A DNA stretch of 64,000 nt from Symbiodinium kawagutii (GCA_009767595.1 VSDK01013838.1:297819-361818), one strand, 5' to 3'. Counted from the first letter of the stretch, positions 43,384-54,995 are shown. Made by a program: numbers and translations. Notes: generated by a model not told the origin, from the letters alone.

Positions 43384-46300
43384 CTGGCGCTGATGGTGAA
43401 CAGTGCTGTGGTTAATTAATGATGGTTAGCTGCTTATGGAAGTGAATGTTCATGGTGTTGGCTAATGATGGTTGATTATGTTGGTTAATGGGTTCTAGTG
43501 ATAGTGTTGGTTAATGGGTTCTAGTGATAATGAAGAGTGGTTAATGATGGTTAATGATAAATAATGGCGAGTTGTTTAAAATGTGGCCCAGGATGCACCA
43601 CCATATTTCTCAGGTGGCTGGTCATATGCGGAACAGCGTTAGCATTGAATACTACTGTTGGCACCGCGATCAAAAAGGATTGTTAGATGTTCATGGGTAT
43701 CCCATAAATTCTGAATCAAAGTTAACTACTGTACCTCCAAATGGTTATGCCATTCCTATCCATCCCTAGTCAATGCACTGCTTGCACCACGAGGTACACC
43801 ACTGAAAGAGTACACCCCTTGTGATCTACATTCGAAAACCTAGCGGATCACTGCCTATTTCATCCTATTTCAATCTATTCCAGTAGTGGATTACCAATTC
43901 CAATACCTATAGGATGGTATAGAATGGGTATAGGATGGTAAAGGCAGGTATAGGATTCAATGGTATACCATTCCACCGGATTCCGCAGATCCACTGGGAA
44001 CGGTGCCCTGCCTCTTCGCAGGTTTCCTCAGATCTGCGGTCCTCCTTGGGCGCCTGCAACTGCAAGCGGAAGTAGACCATGACCCGCACGCCGCTGGGAA
44101 CGTAGCGCGGAGCAACCTGCACCGCTGACGGCGGACCGCGTGAGGTGGGAAGCTTGGTGGATTCATCTGGAGGAATGGTTGAGATGAATGGAAGGAGATC
44201 ATTGAGATGACCAGAAATGGTGGTCATGAAGTCAACGAGTCTACTTCCATCATTGCTGGTCATGCCGATCCCACCTGTGTAAATCCGTTGATAGAAAGAC
44301 TTTAGGCAAAAACAACTGCAAGAGAAACTACTTAGTTGAGGCTGAAGAGTGGTTTCGGTGCAGAAGTCAAGGGAAATGACTGACACATTCATGAAATGGG
44401 GCACACAAGAACCAGCGTGCAGAAGAGCTGATGATCGAACAGGCAGCTGTTCGATACCCGAAGTCAACATGATTGGTAGCCGTACTCCTTAATGAAAGCT
44501 CCAGCAATAAAGCCCAGCTCAACCATAGCTGGTGATTCATCAAAAGCGGGAAGTGCTTTCACAGGTGAATCTCTCCTGTGAGATCTGGCCGCGGCCAAGC
44601 AACTGCATGTGCCATGTGAGGATGCAGCAAGACCTCGGAAGCTGGTGCATCGCCGCGTCTGGTGCAGAAAACGCAAAACCAAGCAGGTTTTATGGCAGTG
44701 CATGGATGACATGTGAACTTCACCACCAATTTTGGATGAAACTGGGGGTGGCTTCTAGGACCATGGATCTAAAGCGAATCTGATCGCAAATCAAGTAGCT
44801 GCAAGGTAATGTTGACGAGGCATTCGGGCCTAGACTCTGCCGGAACATACAGTAATCCGCAATGACTTGAGGATGGAAACCATGAAAACAATAGAGCACG
44901 CAATGGATGAAAGCACTAGACAACTGGGGCAAGCGAATCCCGATCAACGAAAGTAAAATTCAAAAAAGCAAGGCTAGGTCACCAAAATAAATCAAAACCG
45001 GGAAGGCGGCACTCCGGCACAATATCAGTATTAAATCTTGGGATGCTTGTTGTGGGTGCTTCAAAAGGCTGTAGGCCATATACATCCATATGAAGCACTT
45101 TTAAAGCCATCCGTTGATATTGAAACAGCGTTTTAAGCTACTGCTAACCATTATAATATAAGCATTAGTTTATACTAGCCTTAGATCGAATCAACCATTA
45201 TGAACCATTCTTAGCCATGACCCTTCTAACCAGCAGTGATCAGTCAATCACTAGTTGCTTCCCAACAATCATTGAACCATTGATCATCATTCACCCTCTA
45301 ATTCTATGAGCCACCTTTCTTTATACAATCCCACTTCAATTCACCTAATCACTAGTTGCTTCCCAAGCATCAGTTTACCCGTATCAACCATGACCGTTCT
45401 AACCATCATTCATCCACACACTAGTTGCCATTGTTGCTAACCATCAGTAACCACTCACCATCAGTTAACCATCATTAGTTCACCATCACTTAACCACCAT
45501 TGAGTCAGCAATCACCTCCATCCCTGCCGATCCCGACCCATCAAGATGCATCATGATAACCTCAACATGTCCATCCCTGCCGATCCCAACTCATTCATTG
45601 CTTCCCCACCGAAAGTTCCCCATCCCCAGCCACGTCCCAGTGGCCACATCGCCCGCCCGCAGCTTCAGGGCTTGGGCCACACCCGGCCACGCGGCATCCG
45701 TGGCCGCGGCCAGACCCTCGTAGCCCCGCAGCGGGGCACCCAGAGCCACCATCTCCAGGGGATCCGTGGAGGGGTCGCAGATGCCTGGGGTCACCGGTGG
45801 CAGGTGATGGTTGGATGCCTTGGATGCTGAAGCAGATGGAGTTTAGATATGTTTAGATGAGTTTAAGATAGTCAAGTGATGGGTTTATGATGGTCAAGTG
45901 ATCGGTTTATATGGTTTATGAGGGTGAATTGATGGTGTTTTTTTGTAGCGCCATCGATTATAAGAGCCTCTTTGATGGAGTTATATTATGTAGATTTGAA
46001 GATTTGATGCTTCTATATATTGAGAATTACGCGATGGTACATTGATGGTTGGTTAATGATGGTACATGGATGGCTTTGAATCGTTCAATGATTGTTCGCT
46101 AATATTCGAACTATCAGGCATAGGCTCAAGATGGGCAACAGTCTGTAATGTAGGCCAGCAGGTAGCCTGATAGGTTTTTTCAACATAGCCAAAAGCCATC
46201 AAACCTGGCGCTGAGAGCTGGTCAATAAAAGATGGTTGGGAATGAGGGATAGCCATTGATGAACAAGCGATTTGTTTCCTCATCTACCTCTGATGATGGG

Positions 46301-49300
46301 AGTTTTCTGCTTCTTGCCCAGCGATAATTTGGGATCAAATAGCCAACAGTAGTGATGTACTGGTGATGTGTGGGCCAATTTTAGTGGTCAATAGTTTGAT
46401 GATTAATTAAGCGTCGATAATTAATCAGAAACAACGGATGAATGGCAGGAGGCATATGCTTAATTGATCTGGCGCTGGTTTCCTAAGAATGGAGAAGAGT
46501 TTCGAGAAACCCATCACGATCAAGATGGATGAACCATCATGAGAACCTTCTCGCACAAATAGCACATGCAGCGTCCACAAAGCCTTGAAAAAAGGCCATG
46601 GGATACTGTTTTGAATTCATTTCAACTTGAGAGCATCAAACACATCATCAACATGCATCATCAAACACATGAAAAATTCGAGCCCATTCTCCCATAGCAA
46701 CCCAAACTTCGACACTGCTCCAGTGCACCGAGCAGCACCTGGTCCCCGCATGCCCAGGGCATGGTTCTCCGAGGCACGTAGGGCTGGTTCCTGGCGCAGG
46801 TGCACGTGAGAGCCAGGCCAAACGCAAAGGTTGCCGCAGAGCTCGTCATCCAACGTGTCCTGCTGACCCCAGGCAGTCCGAAGCTAAGGGATGCCTTGGG
46901 CCGATGCCTTGGGCCTATGCCCTGTGGAGACCACCCGCGAACCCATTCACGTTGCTATGGGGGTCATAGCTTGCACATTTTTGCACCAAAAGCTACGTTG
47001 CTGTGGCCTGAGATGGGATGAAATCGGCACATCTTTCGCTGCTGTGCCACCCAGCTGATGTGCAACTGACACTCCCCGGGTCCGTGAGGGCCACGCCCAC
47101 CAGCAAGCTGAATGGATGTCGGCTACACTGCCTGGTGCGGCAACCATCCTCAGGTGGGCTGGAAATGGGCAAAGTGTTTAGGGCCAAAGACCTGTCGTGG
47201 CCATCATTAGTTGATCGATGGTGTAGCATCGGATTCATCCAGGTGGGGACCCTCTTGTAAACTCACTGGGTAATTAAAAACAGCCCCCCGATGTAGATGA
47301 TTTACCTCTTCACAAGCTGGCCTTTTCCAGCTTGGGTTAAGGGTGATCTGATATCATGCCATGCATTCCCATCCCGTGCCACCACTGCTGATGCCAGCTG
47401 GTGCTGCTTCTTGCAATTTCATGCCCTGGAAAGGAAATGCTGATAAACACCTTTGGCCTATGTTTGTTTTGCTTTTAGCTGCTGCAGGTGGCAGGTAGCA
47501 TGTATCATTCAACCGTCGTTCGTGGTGTGGCAATCCTTGCTCGTCGCATCATGTTCTGCATTGGCCTTTGCCTAAAAACCCTTCCCTTCAGCCTATTGCA
47601 TCCTATTGTGCTGTATATCTCTTCATTTTTGCCGTTGATCCCTGCTCCTTTTGGGCAGCATCGCAGCCCCCAACACTGTCAACATCCAACCTGTTGGATA
47701 AGAATACTTTCCCAAATCTTCACAGCTCAGTTGAGGGACATCCTAAATTGGTGTGCCCCCAAGTTGGTTCGTTTCCCCACTCATGATGTGAACAGCTGGA
47801 TGGTTAGTAGGTACCACAGTGGTGAACTGGACAGCTTGCCATGTCATGACCCACGCAGCCGCGACACCAGGGCTCCGTATGCCATTTCAAGTCACCCAAA
47901 GTCAACCGCTTGGCACCTGGCACTTCCCCCGACCTCGGTGCGTCAGCACGGGGCTGATGGGTTGGATAGGTTATGATGGTAGCCGTTGCGGCTGGGGTTC
48001 CCAGGTGACTCGGGAAGTTTACNNNNNNNNNNNNNNNNNNNNNNNNNNNNNNNNNNNNNNNNNNNNNNNNNNNNNNNNNNNNNNNNNNNNNNNNNNNNNN
48101 NNNNNNNNNNNNNNNNNNNNNNNNNNNNNNNNNNNNNNNNNNNNNNNNNNNNNNNNNNNNNNNNNNNNNNNNNNNNNNNNNNNNNNNNNNNNNNNNNNNN
48201 NNNNNNNNNNNNNNNNNNNNNNNNNNNNNNNNNNNNNNNNNNNNNNNNNNNNNNNNNNNNNNNNNNNNNNNNNNNNNNNNNNNNNNNNNNNNNNNNNNNN
48301 NNNNNNNNNNNNNNNNNNNNNNNNNNNNNNNNNNNNNNNNNNNNNNNNNNNNNNNNNNNNNNNNNNNNNNNNNNNNNNNNNNNNNNNNNNNNNNNNNNNN
48401 NNNNNNNNNNNNNNNNNNNNNNNNNNNNNNNNNNNNNNNNNNNNNNNNNNNNNNNNNNNNNNNNNNNNNNNNNNNNNNNNNNNNNNNNNNNNNNNNNNNN
48501 NNNNNNNNNNNNNNNNNNNNNNNNNNNNNNNNNNNNNNNNNNNNNNNNNNNNNNNNNNNNNNNNNNNNNNNNNNNNNNNNNNNNNNNNNNNNNNNNNNNN
48601 NNNNNNNNNNNNNNNNNNNNNNNNNNNNNNNNNNNNNNNNNNNNNNNNNNNNNNNNNNNNNNNNNNNNNNNNNNNNNNNNNNNNNNNNNNNNNNNNNNNN
48701 NNNNNNNNNNNNNNNNNNNNNNNNNNNNNNNNNNNNNNNNNNNNNNNNNNNNNNNNNNNNNNNNNNNNNNNNNNNNNNNNNNNNNNNNNNNNNNNNNNNN
48801 NNNNNNNNNNNNNNNNNNNNNNNNNNNNNNNNNNNNNNNNNNNNNNNNNNNNNNNNNNNNNNNNNNNNNNNNNNNNNNNNNNNNNNNNNNNNNNNNNNNN
48901 NNNNNNNNNNNNNNNNNNNNNNNNNNNNNNNNNNNNNNNNNNNNNNNNNNNNNNNNNNNNNNNNNNNNNNNNNNNNNNNNNNNNNNNNNNNNCGCACCCG
49001 GCGCCCCCGCCGGCTCCGCTGCCGCGGCAGCGGCGCCGCTGCCAACGCCCAGCAGCGCAGTGAAGGCCGGGCGGTGGAGGATCTTGCCCTCCAACTTGCC
49101 TCGACCCAGCTGGCTTGGCCCATGGTTGGATGGATTTTTGTTGGTGCATTTTTGATCGGAAAGCCTGGGACAGCGGTGGTTTCTCTCCATTTCCATGTTT
49201 GAGTTTACCAGAGGGACGCCATTTTCAGCCTCTTTTTGTCACTCTCAGCTCTGAAAATGGAATCAGCGCAACCCCCAACCCAAACCAGCAGAAAAAAAAA

Positions 49301-49506
49301 AACAGCCCACCACCTCCTTAGCCCTGGGGGGTTGGCCTTGCCCTTAGCAGCTCCTTAGCTTCGCCAGGGCGCCCATGCAATCGAAGCCTCCATCGATGAT
49401 GGCGCCTGGGCGCCCTAGGCTGCTGTGCACCAGCGCGCAGGCAGCCTGCCACAGCTCGGCAGGTACCGCTTGAGGCAGCACCAGCACACCATGTCCTCGT
49501 GGGGTG
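43347..49506 (-). CDS. PhyH-family 2-oxoglutarate/Fe(II) oxygenase, partial gene
   Basis: Members of this family couple oxidative decarboxylation of 2-oxoglutarate to hydroxylation of a substrate (phytanoyl-CoA in the namesake; others act on small metabolites). The substrate here is unknown. Exons on the minus strand, in order: 49506-49354, 49099-48993 (runs into the gap), 47122-47073, 46859-46791, 45784-45645, 44633-44604, 44116-44012, 43383-43347. Motifs in order: GVLVLPQAVPAELW (N-terminal helix), KLEGKILHRPAFTALLG, PFSLLVGVALTD, GNLCVWPGSH, LKLRAGDV, VLLHPHMAHA (distal iron-binding His), VRVMVYFRLQ (last strand). The last four exons join in phase. The first HxD iron ligands were not seen and may be in the 970-bp gap or an unrecognised exon. 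Donors include GC and probable GA. The number of missing residues cannot be told. Confidence 0.85.
43481..43529. repeat. 26-bp period tandem duplication
   Basis: TTGGTTAATGGGTTCTAGTG is present twice with a short spacer, in a TG-rich intron half. Confidence 0.85.
44012..44116 (-). CDS. PhyH-family oxygenase exon
   Basis: 105 bp, phase 0 to 0, acceptor CGGTGCAG, GC donor (GAAGAG followed by GCAGGG). It reads VAPRYVPSGVRVMVYFRLQL then QAPKEDRRSEETCEE. The RVMVYFRLQ strand and a preceding Arg (SGVR), about 12 residues after the distal His, fit the 2-oxoglutarate-binding region. The frame is also open far upstream, which is not needed. Confidence 0.85.
44604..44633 (-). CDS. PhyH-family oxygenase, 30-bp microexon
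   Basis: Ten codons in phase 0 (VLLHPHMAHA) between CTTCCGAG and a GTTGCT donor. It bridges exactly the gap between LRAGDV (45645 exon) and VAPRYVPSG (44116 exon), recreating the family pattern GDV.L.H....AH. It holds the candidate distal His ligand. Confidence 0.8.
45645..45784 (-). CDS. PhyH-family oxygenase exon
   Basis: 140 bp, acceptor GTGACCCCAG, GC donor (GATGTG followed by GCCACT). It reads ICDPSTDPLEMVALGAPL, RGYEGLAAATDAAWPGVAQA and LKLRAGDV. The L+.GDV ending precedes the distal His segment in the family. Confidence 0.75.
46791..46859 (-). CDS. PhyH-family oxygenase exon
   Basis: 69 bp, phase 0, acceptor GGTCAGCAG, probable GA donor. It reads DTLDDELCGNLCVWPGSHVH then LRQ. GNL.VWPGSH is the best-conserved central motif of the family. 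The frame stays open to about 46690, so a longer exon is possible. Confidence 0.87.
46930..47072. other. short intron
   Basis: No additional coding signal was recognised between the two PhyH exons. Confidence 0.4.
47073..47122 (-). CDS. PhyH-family oxygenase exon
   Basis: It reads RHPFSLLVGVALTDPG. The acceptor GTGTAG is preferred because PFSLLVGVALTD is continuous in related proteins; CATTCAG at 47108 is an alternative. The donor is uncertain (GA after GG, or GT two bases on), and neither gives a perfect phase with the next exon. Confidence 0.75.
47123..48022. other. stretch left of the assembly gap
   Basis: Long frames on both strands near 47488-48022 have mixed composition. A GC-richer patch at 47840-47900 might hold an exon of the oxygenase, but no family motif was recognised. 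Confidence 0.35.
48023..48992. other. assembly gap
   Basis: 970 undetermined bases. Open frames of about 400 residues across it are artefacts. The oxygenase exon at 48993 is cut by its right edge. Confidence 0.99.
48993..49099 (-). CDS. PhyH-family oxygenase exon, cut by gap
   Basis: It starts after TGGGTCGAG and reads KLEGKILHRPAFTALLGV then GSGAAAAAAEPAGAPGA to the gap. KL.G....HPA...LL is a usual second helix in this family. The very GC-rich Ala/Gly end may be why the assembly breaks here. Confidence 0.75.
49354..49506 (-). CDS. PhyH-family oxygenase, N-terminal exon
   Basis: The acceptor is CATCTCCCAG (or CACGAG, 11 bases in). It reads GHGVLVLPQAVPAELWQAAC, ALVHSSLGRPGAIIDGGF and DCMGALAKL. 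G..VL.....P.EL..AA...... is the family start. No Met is present, so an upstream exon with the start codon is needed. The donor is uncertain (GA). Confidence 0.8.
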
Positions 49507-50279
49507 CTGGGAGATGGGTGGAAGATGGCTTGGAATCCATTGGAATCCTTGGAAGTCCGATGATTGTTGAGCATTCATCGGGACAATCCAACTTACATCA
49601 ACTTACCATGAAGCCGCCAACACCACCCATGTGGTTGATTCGGATGAATGTGGACCCTTATCGAATGAACATGTTCATGGAAAAGAACGGCCATTGATGT
49701 CAAAACTGTGGTGGGATTGTTAGGCACCAGTTTGGTTGAATCGCACCTTCCCGCAGCGGTTGGTACACTTACTTGACGCTTCTGGGAATCCCATGGAGTT
49801 GCCCGTTTCCTGGATTCGCACCCATTGTTAATGTCGGCAGTATTGGCGGTTGGTGTCTTATCCTTGCCTGGTTGCAACCATTTAGCCAGGTCCATTTTTT
49901 TGCTGAAGGCATGTGCTGCTTGAATTTGTTCCTATGCGGGCTGAATCTGCAAATGTCTACTGGAACATACTGGAACATGTGTTGCTTACAGTGGCTATTG
50001 ACTATTGAATACTGTGGCGCGCTTGTGTCGTTCTGGATGTTCATAAAAATCTCCAGCGGATTCCAGCGGTTGTTGGAGTCGATGACGCAAAATCCCATCC
50101 TGGGCCCATCACTTTTAGCTATTATACTTTCTGTTTGTTGGGTGCTCCATTTTGAATTGGTAACACTCCTATACTCCTGTTTTTGCAAAACTCCGAGTTT
50201 TGTTGGTAAAAGTCCCACCTATGTTGAATCCTATTTGTCATTCACACGTCATTTCCTTTCAGCCCCTTTCGGCCCCCAC

Positions 50280-50340
50280 GCGTGCCGAGTTGCTGGCAAA
50301 GTCCCTCAGCTCTTGCTCCGACAACGGTCCACTTTGCCCG
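50280..50340 (-). CDS. unassigned exon
   Basis: 61 bp, acceptor TTCCCTCAG, donor GTGGGG. It reads GQSGPLSEQELRDFASNSAR. The plus strand has an equally open frame (TRAELLAKSLSSCSDNGPLC). Minus is preferred from splice sites and the consistent strand of the neighbours. Confidence 0.6.
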
Positions 50341-50631
50341 CTGAGGGAAGCTGAGTTCGAACTGACAAATGCATTGCCTCGGGGTGCGCAATGTCTGGGC
50401 GCTTAGAATGAGATCAATTGAACCCCTTTTTTTCCAGGGCTTCGCATTGGTCGGGCCCTAACACTCCATACTCATACCAACCGCTTGGCGGAGGCAGGTG
50501 TTGAAACCCCTGACGCCCATAATACCTGTGGTTTCTCTTGAACGATTCGCATTTTTGGGGCCAGCAACCACGAAGCAAGGCCTAGCTGTTCCAGGGAGCT
50601 CAGAATCAACCACGGCTGAACTTGCTCCGTG

Positions 50632-50669
50632 GTCGAAAATGTCGAAAGAAGTCGAAAATGTCGAAAGAA
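50632..50669. repeat. 19-bp perfect tandem duplication
   Basis: Two exact copies of GTCGAAAATGTCGAAAGAA. Confidence 0.9.
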
Positions 50670-50787
50670 AACTGGTTGCTTCATGTTGCTTTCCATTCGC
50701 TGCATTTGCTCTGTCTTGGGCTCAGTTGCATCGTTGATGATAGTGGTGATTGCTTCTCATGGGTCACCAAAACAAATCATTCGTCAC

Positions 50788-50939
50788 AGGTCCCAGCACC
50801 GGCACCGAGGAACCCTTGGCATCTTCGACCTCTACGAAGACCTCGGTCGCATCCTCTGCCGCTGCTGCCACATGCAGTTCGCCAGACGGCGCAGCGGCCA
50901 ACGACAGGTCTGGGCGACGAGCACTGCGGATGTGCAAAC
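50788..50939 (-). CDS. unassigned exon
   Basis: 152 bp, acceptor TTGCCTCTAG, donor GTGACG. It reads LHIRSARRPDLSLAAAPSGE, LHVAAAAEDATEVFVEVE and DAKGSSVPVLGP. The alternating beta pattern suggests a small beta domain. All three plus frames are also partly open, but the minus one has the best splice signals and composition. Confidence 0.75.
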
Positions 50940-51193
50940 CTAGAGGCAAGGGCAGGTGATGGCAGGCGACCCCTGTGACATCGTGTGAGCGGATAACATT
51001 GGACCGCTGGGTGCCCCCCAACAGGAAAACAGCCTTAACAATTTGGGCTGAGGGTTACCACATGAATCAATCGCCAAGAACCCTTGCGAACTGAGCAAAC
51101 ATCAACTCAACATCTCTCACATCTTAAGGTTAATATCTCGAAACATTGACAATTATTGGCCACTTTTGCTCAAAATATTCACTCTACGCCAAC

Positions 51194-51235
51194 CGCACGA
51201 GACTGGCCGAGGTGCCCGATGGCGATAGCCCCATA
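51194..51235 (-). CDS. unassigned short exon
   Basis: 42 bp, phase 0, acceptor TGAATCAG, donor GTTGGC. It reads YGAIAIGHLGQSRA. Confidence 0.55.
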
Positions 51236-51476
51236 CTGATTCATAGGAGAACCATGAGTTTGACGCACAAAAACGAACTTAGCTTTCACAGCGTGCTGGT
51301 CACCCCTTCCACTGTGGTAGCTTCATGGACCATGATTACGCTGCGTGAGCCATCATGAAGCTCTTATTCTGCAATTTGAGTGAGAGATTGAGAGATAGAG
51401 ATACAAACAGGCATGGCCACAACACACCACAAAACGAGAAGAGGCACCCGTGTTTTGTTCGCAGACCACTGAGGAC

Positions 51477-51575
51477 CTTGGAAAGCTGCCAGGACCCCCC
51501 ACTTGGACCGAGCCACACTGGGTGCCATCTTTGGACTCCCAGCTTTCTGCTTGCCAGAAGAGTGGCCAATCCCTC
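51477..51575 (-). CDS. unassigned exon, frame uncertain
   Basis: With acceptor CAGCTGCAG and donor GTCCTC the 99-bp, phase-0 exon reads EGLATLLASRKLGVQRWHPV then WLGPSGGSWQLSK. Another minus frame starts MASDTAAGGIGHSSGKQKAG and continues into a hydrophobic stretch, so a first exon of another protein is the alternative. Confidence 0.5.
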
Positions 51576-52224
51576 CTGCAGCTGTGTCTGATGCCATGAC
51601 CCCAAGTCATTGTGCCGGTTCGTGACCTTCACATGATCAGTTTCAAGGTGGGTTTTCTCGCAACATGGACAGCCAGAATGTATACTTGGGAAAAAAGCTG
51701 CCAAATCGGTAGCAGTTCATCATGGTTCATCATGCTCCCTTTGTTCTAGTGTAGGCGGCGTTCTTTTCACACGGCTCATCATCATGCACAAGCTGATAGG
51801 GTGAATGAGCATTCGCTACCAAACATGGATGGCTGCAACTGGGAGGGAGCAGTGGAAGCCTCCTCAACCATGCGGCGATCGGAGGGTTATAAGGAAATGC
51901 AGACCCTGAAGCTTCACATCTCTCATTGCTAGCTGTGACAGGTCATCACTCTTGATTTCCAACCATCACCAAATCATGCCCCAGCACTGGCGCCGTTCTT
52001 GTTGGGATCACACCGTGGGGTGGTGGATGGCCACCGTTGTTTTCATTGGGATAAGCCCATCTTTTTTGATGCTGCAAAGTTGGGACAACCCCAACACACT
52101 CCACCAAATACTTGGCTTCTGGTTGGGGATAAAGCCTGTTGATAAGCCCATTTAACCTCACATAGTCAGCAAATGTCCGCAACATAGTTGGTTTAGTGTC
52201 CCTTCCACCGCTGGTGATTTTCAC

Positions 52225-52326
52225 CCCCAGGCACCCAAACAGCATCTCTCCGCCAAGCTTCTCACTCCCTGTGGCATTCACCAGCTGCAGCTCCAACTTC
52301 TCACAGTCACCGTCCTTCGGTGGCAA
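52225..52326 (-). CDS. unassigned exon
   Basis: 102 bp, phase 0, acceptor CCCTCCAAG, donor GTGAAA. It reads LPPKDGDCEKLELQLVNATG then SEKLGGEMLFGCLG. L.L.LVNA could be the first strands of a C2-like beta domain, but this is only an impression. Confidence 0.72.
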
Positions 52327-53243
52327 CTTGGAGGGAAGCGACAGTCCTGCGCAGGGCGAGTGGGTCCCGAGCAGTGATGGGACTGGCAGGGGGAGCCAGA
52401 GATTTCCGGTGGATGTTATTTGGTTTTATGGGGTGAAATCCCACTTTTTACAGGAAAATTCTTCCAACAAATCCCAAGGAATGGTTCGAACCAGAACTTC
52501 CCGTGGATTTTGCCACCAACTCAGTGCCATAAGCAATCAGGACCTTAGCGAACCTTGTTAGGTGACAAAATGCGGGCGGCTGATGGCATCATGGATTATG
52601 CCTGGGGCCCAAGGTCAATACCACGGGTCACTCATAATCATTGAGAATCGATAGGGGAACCTTACAGACTAACCAGCGAGAATGCTTACAGATTAACCAG
52701 CAAGAATGTTTCGGAAATGATGGGAACCAGCATGCCATATATGTCTCAAAACCAAACAACGCAAGCATGGACAACAGCCATGTCACAGCTACAATCTCAA
52801 GGAGACGATTCAGTTTGATCGCCCGTTGTGCAAAAATCCACTCCTTGTTATCCGCTTTGGCATCTCAAGAGTTGACTCGACATCAACCAAGGCATCATCT
52901 CACGGTATCTTTACCCTCATCTTTACTTCACCGTGCCCTATCATTGATCAACAAACCATTTCTTTCGCCTTCAATTCACGCTGGCAAACCATCCATGAAG
53001 CATGTGTGAAACATAAACTGAACTGTAACCCGTTGGTTTGGAAACAAACCCGTGGTTCACCGCAGTCTTGAGCATCATTGAACCGTCAACGAACCACCAA
53101 TCCATCAATGAACGAACCAACCATCATCAATTACCCACGACTTATATAACTCCACCAACCAATCACCTCACCATCACTTCACCATCATTTCACCATCATT
53201 TCACCATGCCTTCACCATCACTTCACCACCATTTCGCCATGAC

Positions 53244-53390
53244 TTCCCTTCCTCCAAGGCCCAAGGCCGCCCCCCCCGCTGCCGAGCCACGTCGGAAGGG
53301 CTCCTCCGGTGGGCTCAGCAGCACCGCGTCGCCGCGCTTTTCCACCAGGAATTCGAAGCGTCGCCGGCTCCGCAGGTGCTCCAAGCGCAC
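53244..53390 (-). CDS. unassigned exon
   Basis: 147 bp, phase 0, acceptor CCCCCCCAG, donor GTCATG. It reads VRLEHLRSRRRFEFLVEKRG, DAVLLSPPEEPFRRGSAA and GGAALGLGGRE. Very strong coding bias. The family was not recognised. Confidence 0.82.
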
Positions 53391-54102
53391 CTGGGGGGGC
53401 GATGGCACCGTGGTTGGGTCAGGGTTGGCCCAAGCAGGATGCGAAACATGAAGCGTGAGCAACTGGAACTATGGAGGCTGTATATGGCTATAAAAGAGGA
53501 GATTCTTATGATCAACTGGAACTAGATAGGTCGTTTTGGGGGATTTTATGATTAATTCTTAGGCACAAGCATGTATAATCACCGATGGTAATGGGCATGA
53601 TGCTCCCATTGCAGCACAAATGATCCACTAAGCAGTGGGGGTATCTCAAACATAGTCAACTAGATCAACTGGACAGGGATCCAAATCCCATTCACCAGCC
53701 AGGGCGACATGCAACGAATGAGCCTCTCTCCATCCTCATCAGGCTAACATGGGTGCACAAGGATTACCATCACCCAACCAGCGTCACTGGTTGCATTTGC
53801 TGCCTATTGAAGGATCCCTTGGCATCGATCCCTCCCGTGGCTGGGAGGGCACTCATCAGCCCACAGCACTTGTGCTTCAAGGGGAAGCTGCAGCATGCTA
53901 CAGTGTATTTTTCAACTGGGAAGGCTACAGCCGTTAGTTCACACCGATGGACATCCACAAAACCTGGTTGAAGTCTTTTTCCGAAGATTGAAATCTTAGG
54001 ATGTCCAGAAATGTCCAGAACACCCTGCTAAAAATCCACAACACCCTGCTTTGGATTGAAATTTCAGGTTTCAGACAGCCGGAGCCGGTGACCTGTGCGT
54101 AC

Positions 54103-54195
54103 CATGGGTGACGTGTGCCGAGGCACCAGCTTCCCCGTGGGCCACCGGCGCTTCCGCACCGGGACGGCGCCAGCAGCAGCCGCGGTCACAAGCAC
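54103..54195 (-). CDS. unassigned exon
   Basis: 93 bp, phase 0 at both ends, acceptor CTGGCATCAG, donor GTACGC. It reads VLVTAAAAGAVPVRKRRW then PTGKLVPRHTSPM. Both this and the 53244 exon are phase 0, so they can be joined. Confidence 0.8.
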
Positions 54196-54439
54196 CTGAT
54201 GCCAGCGAGGGCCGGCAGTGACATGTCGAGGCACCACCTGAGTCCTGGCAGCGCCGTACTCAGTGCAGCTATATGGTGATCAATAGCTGCATGAATAGTG
54301 GTGAATAGTGACCATAGGTGATTAATAATGACTAATCATGGTGACTAAAAAAATGGTCACTACAATGGTTAATAGCTGTTGGTAATAGTTAGTAGCGGTT
54401 AATGATGGTCAAGACTGGCCAGTAATGGTTGATACTGGC

Positions 54440-54700
54440 TAATAATTCATCATCAACAATGGCTAATAGTGGCTAATGAAAGCAGCAACAGAAGTACTGG
54501 TAGCAGCAATGTCACTGATAGTAGCAGATGCTGCGCAGAGAAATCAGCAGCAGTGGCACCGGTGGAGGAACCAGTCTTACTAGCAGCACTGGCACTGGTA
54601 GTATGAGCAGTGGCCTCGGTCAGGCTATGCGACACACCTGAACTGCGAATCAACTCGTGGTTATTGGTTGGCCATGAAAACGGGGTCAACCACAGGTAAG
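54440..54700. other. low-complexity CAG/CTG-type stretch
   Basis: A minus frame of Ser/Thr/Ala and then Leu repeats is open, but the sequence is AGCAG-rich simple sequence and no splice context is seen. Confidence 0.45.
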
Positions 54701-54995
54701 AATACTACGAGCAAGAATCTCTTCCCCGCGTCAGGCATTCAGGCACCCCTGTCCACGTCTAAGCTATGTAACTATAGATTCCCGGCTCTTGCCGCCCCCC
54801 AAAACGATCCCAATGGATAGTCTGTTGAGACTCGAGAATAATTGGGGCTATTTTCATATCGATCATGGCAGTTCGATCATCCTTCCGGGTGGCAGGGATG
54901 CCTCCATGGTTGATGATTCAACTGCTGACCACCAACGTCGGTCATGCCACCAACCAACTCAACCACCAAGCCCTCCCGGTCTCCTGTGACACCAC

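Noticed and set aside
43907-44470. Single 187-residue minus frame
   Set aside because: Only 44012-44116 matches the oxygenase; the rest lies in the flanking introns, where the frame is open by chance.
47804-49196. Open frames of about 370-440 residues on both strands
   Set aside because: They run through the 970 undetermined bases; only the flanking tens of residues are real sequence.
50629-50943. Plus-strand frame with GIFDLYEDLGRILCRCC
   Set aside because: Overlaps the minus exon 50788-50939, which has a good acceptor and donor and a more protein-like peptide; the plus frame has no matching splice pair.
54453-54689. Ser/Thr/Ala then poly-Leu minus frame resembling a signal or membrane segment
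   Set aside because: AGCAG-type simple sequence without splice sites.
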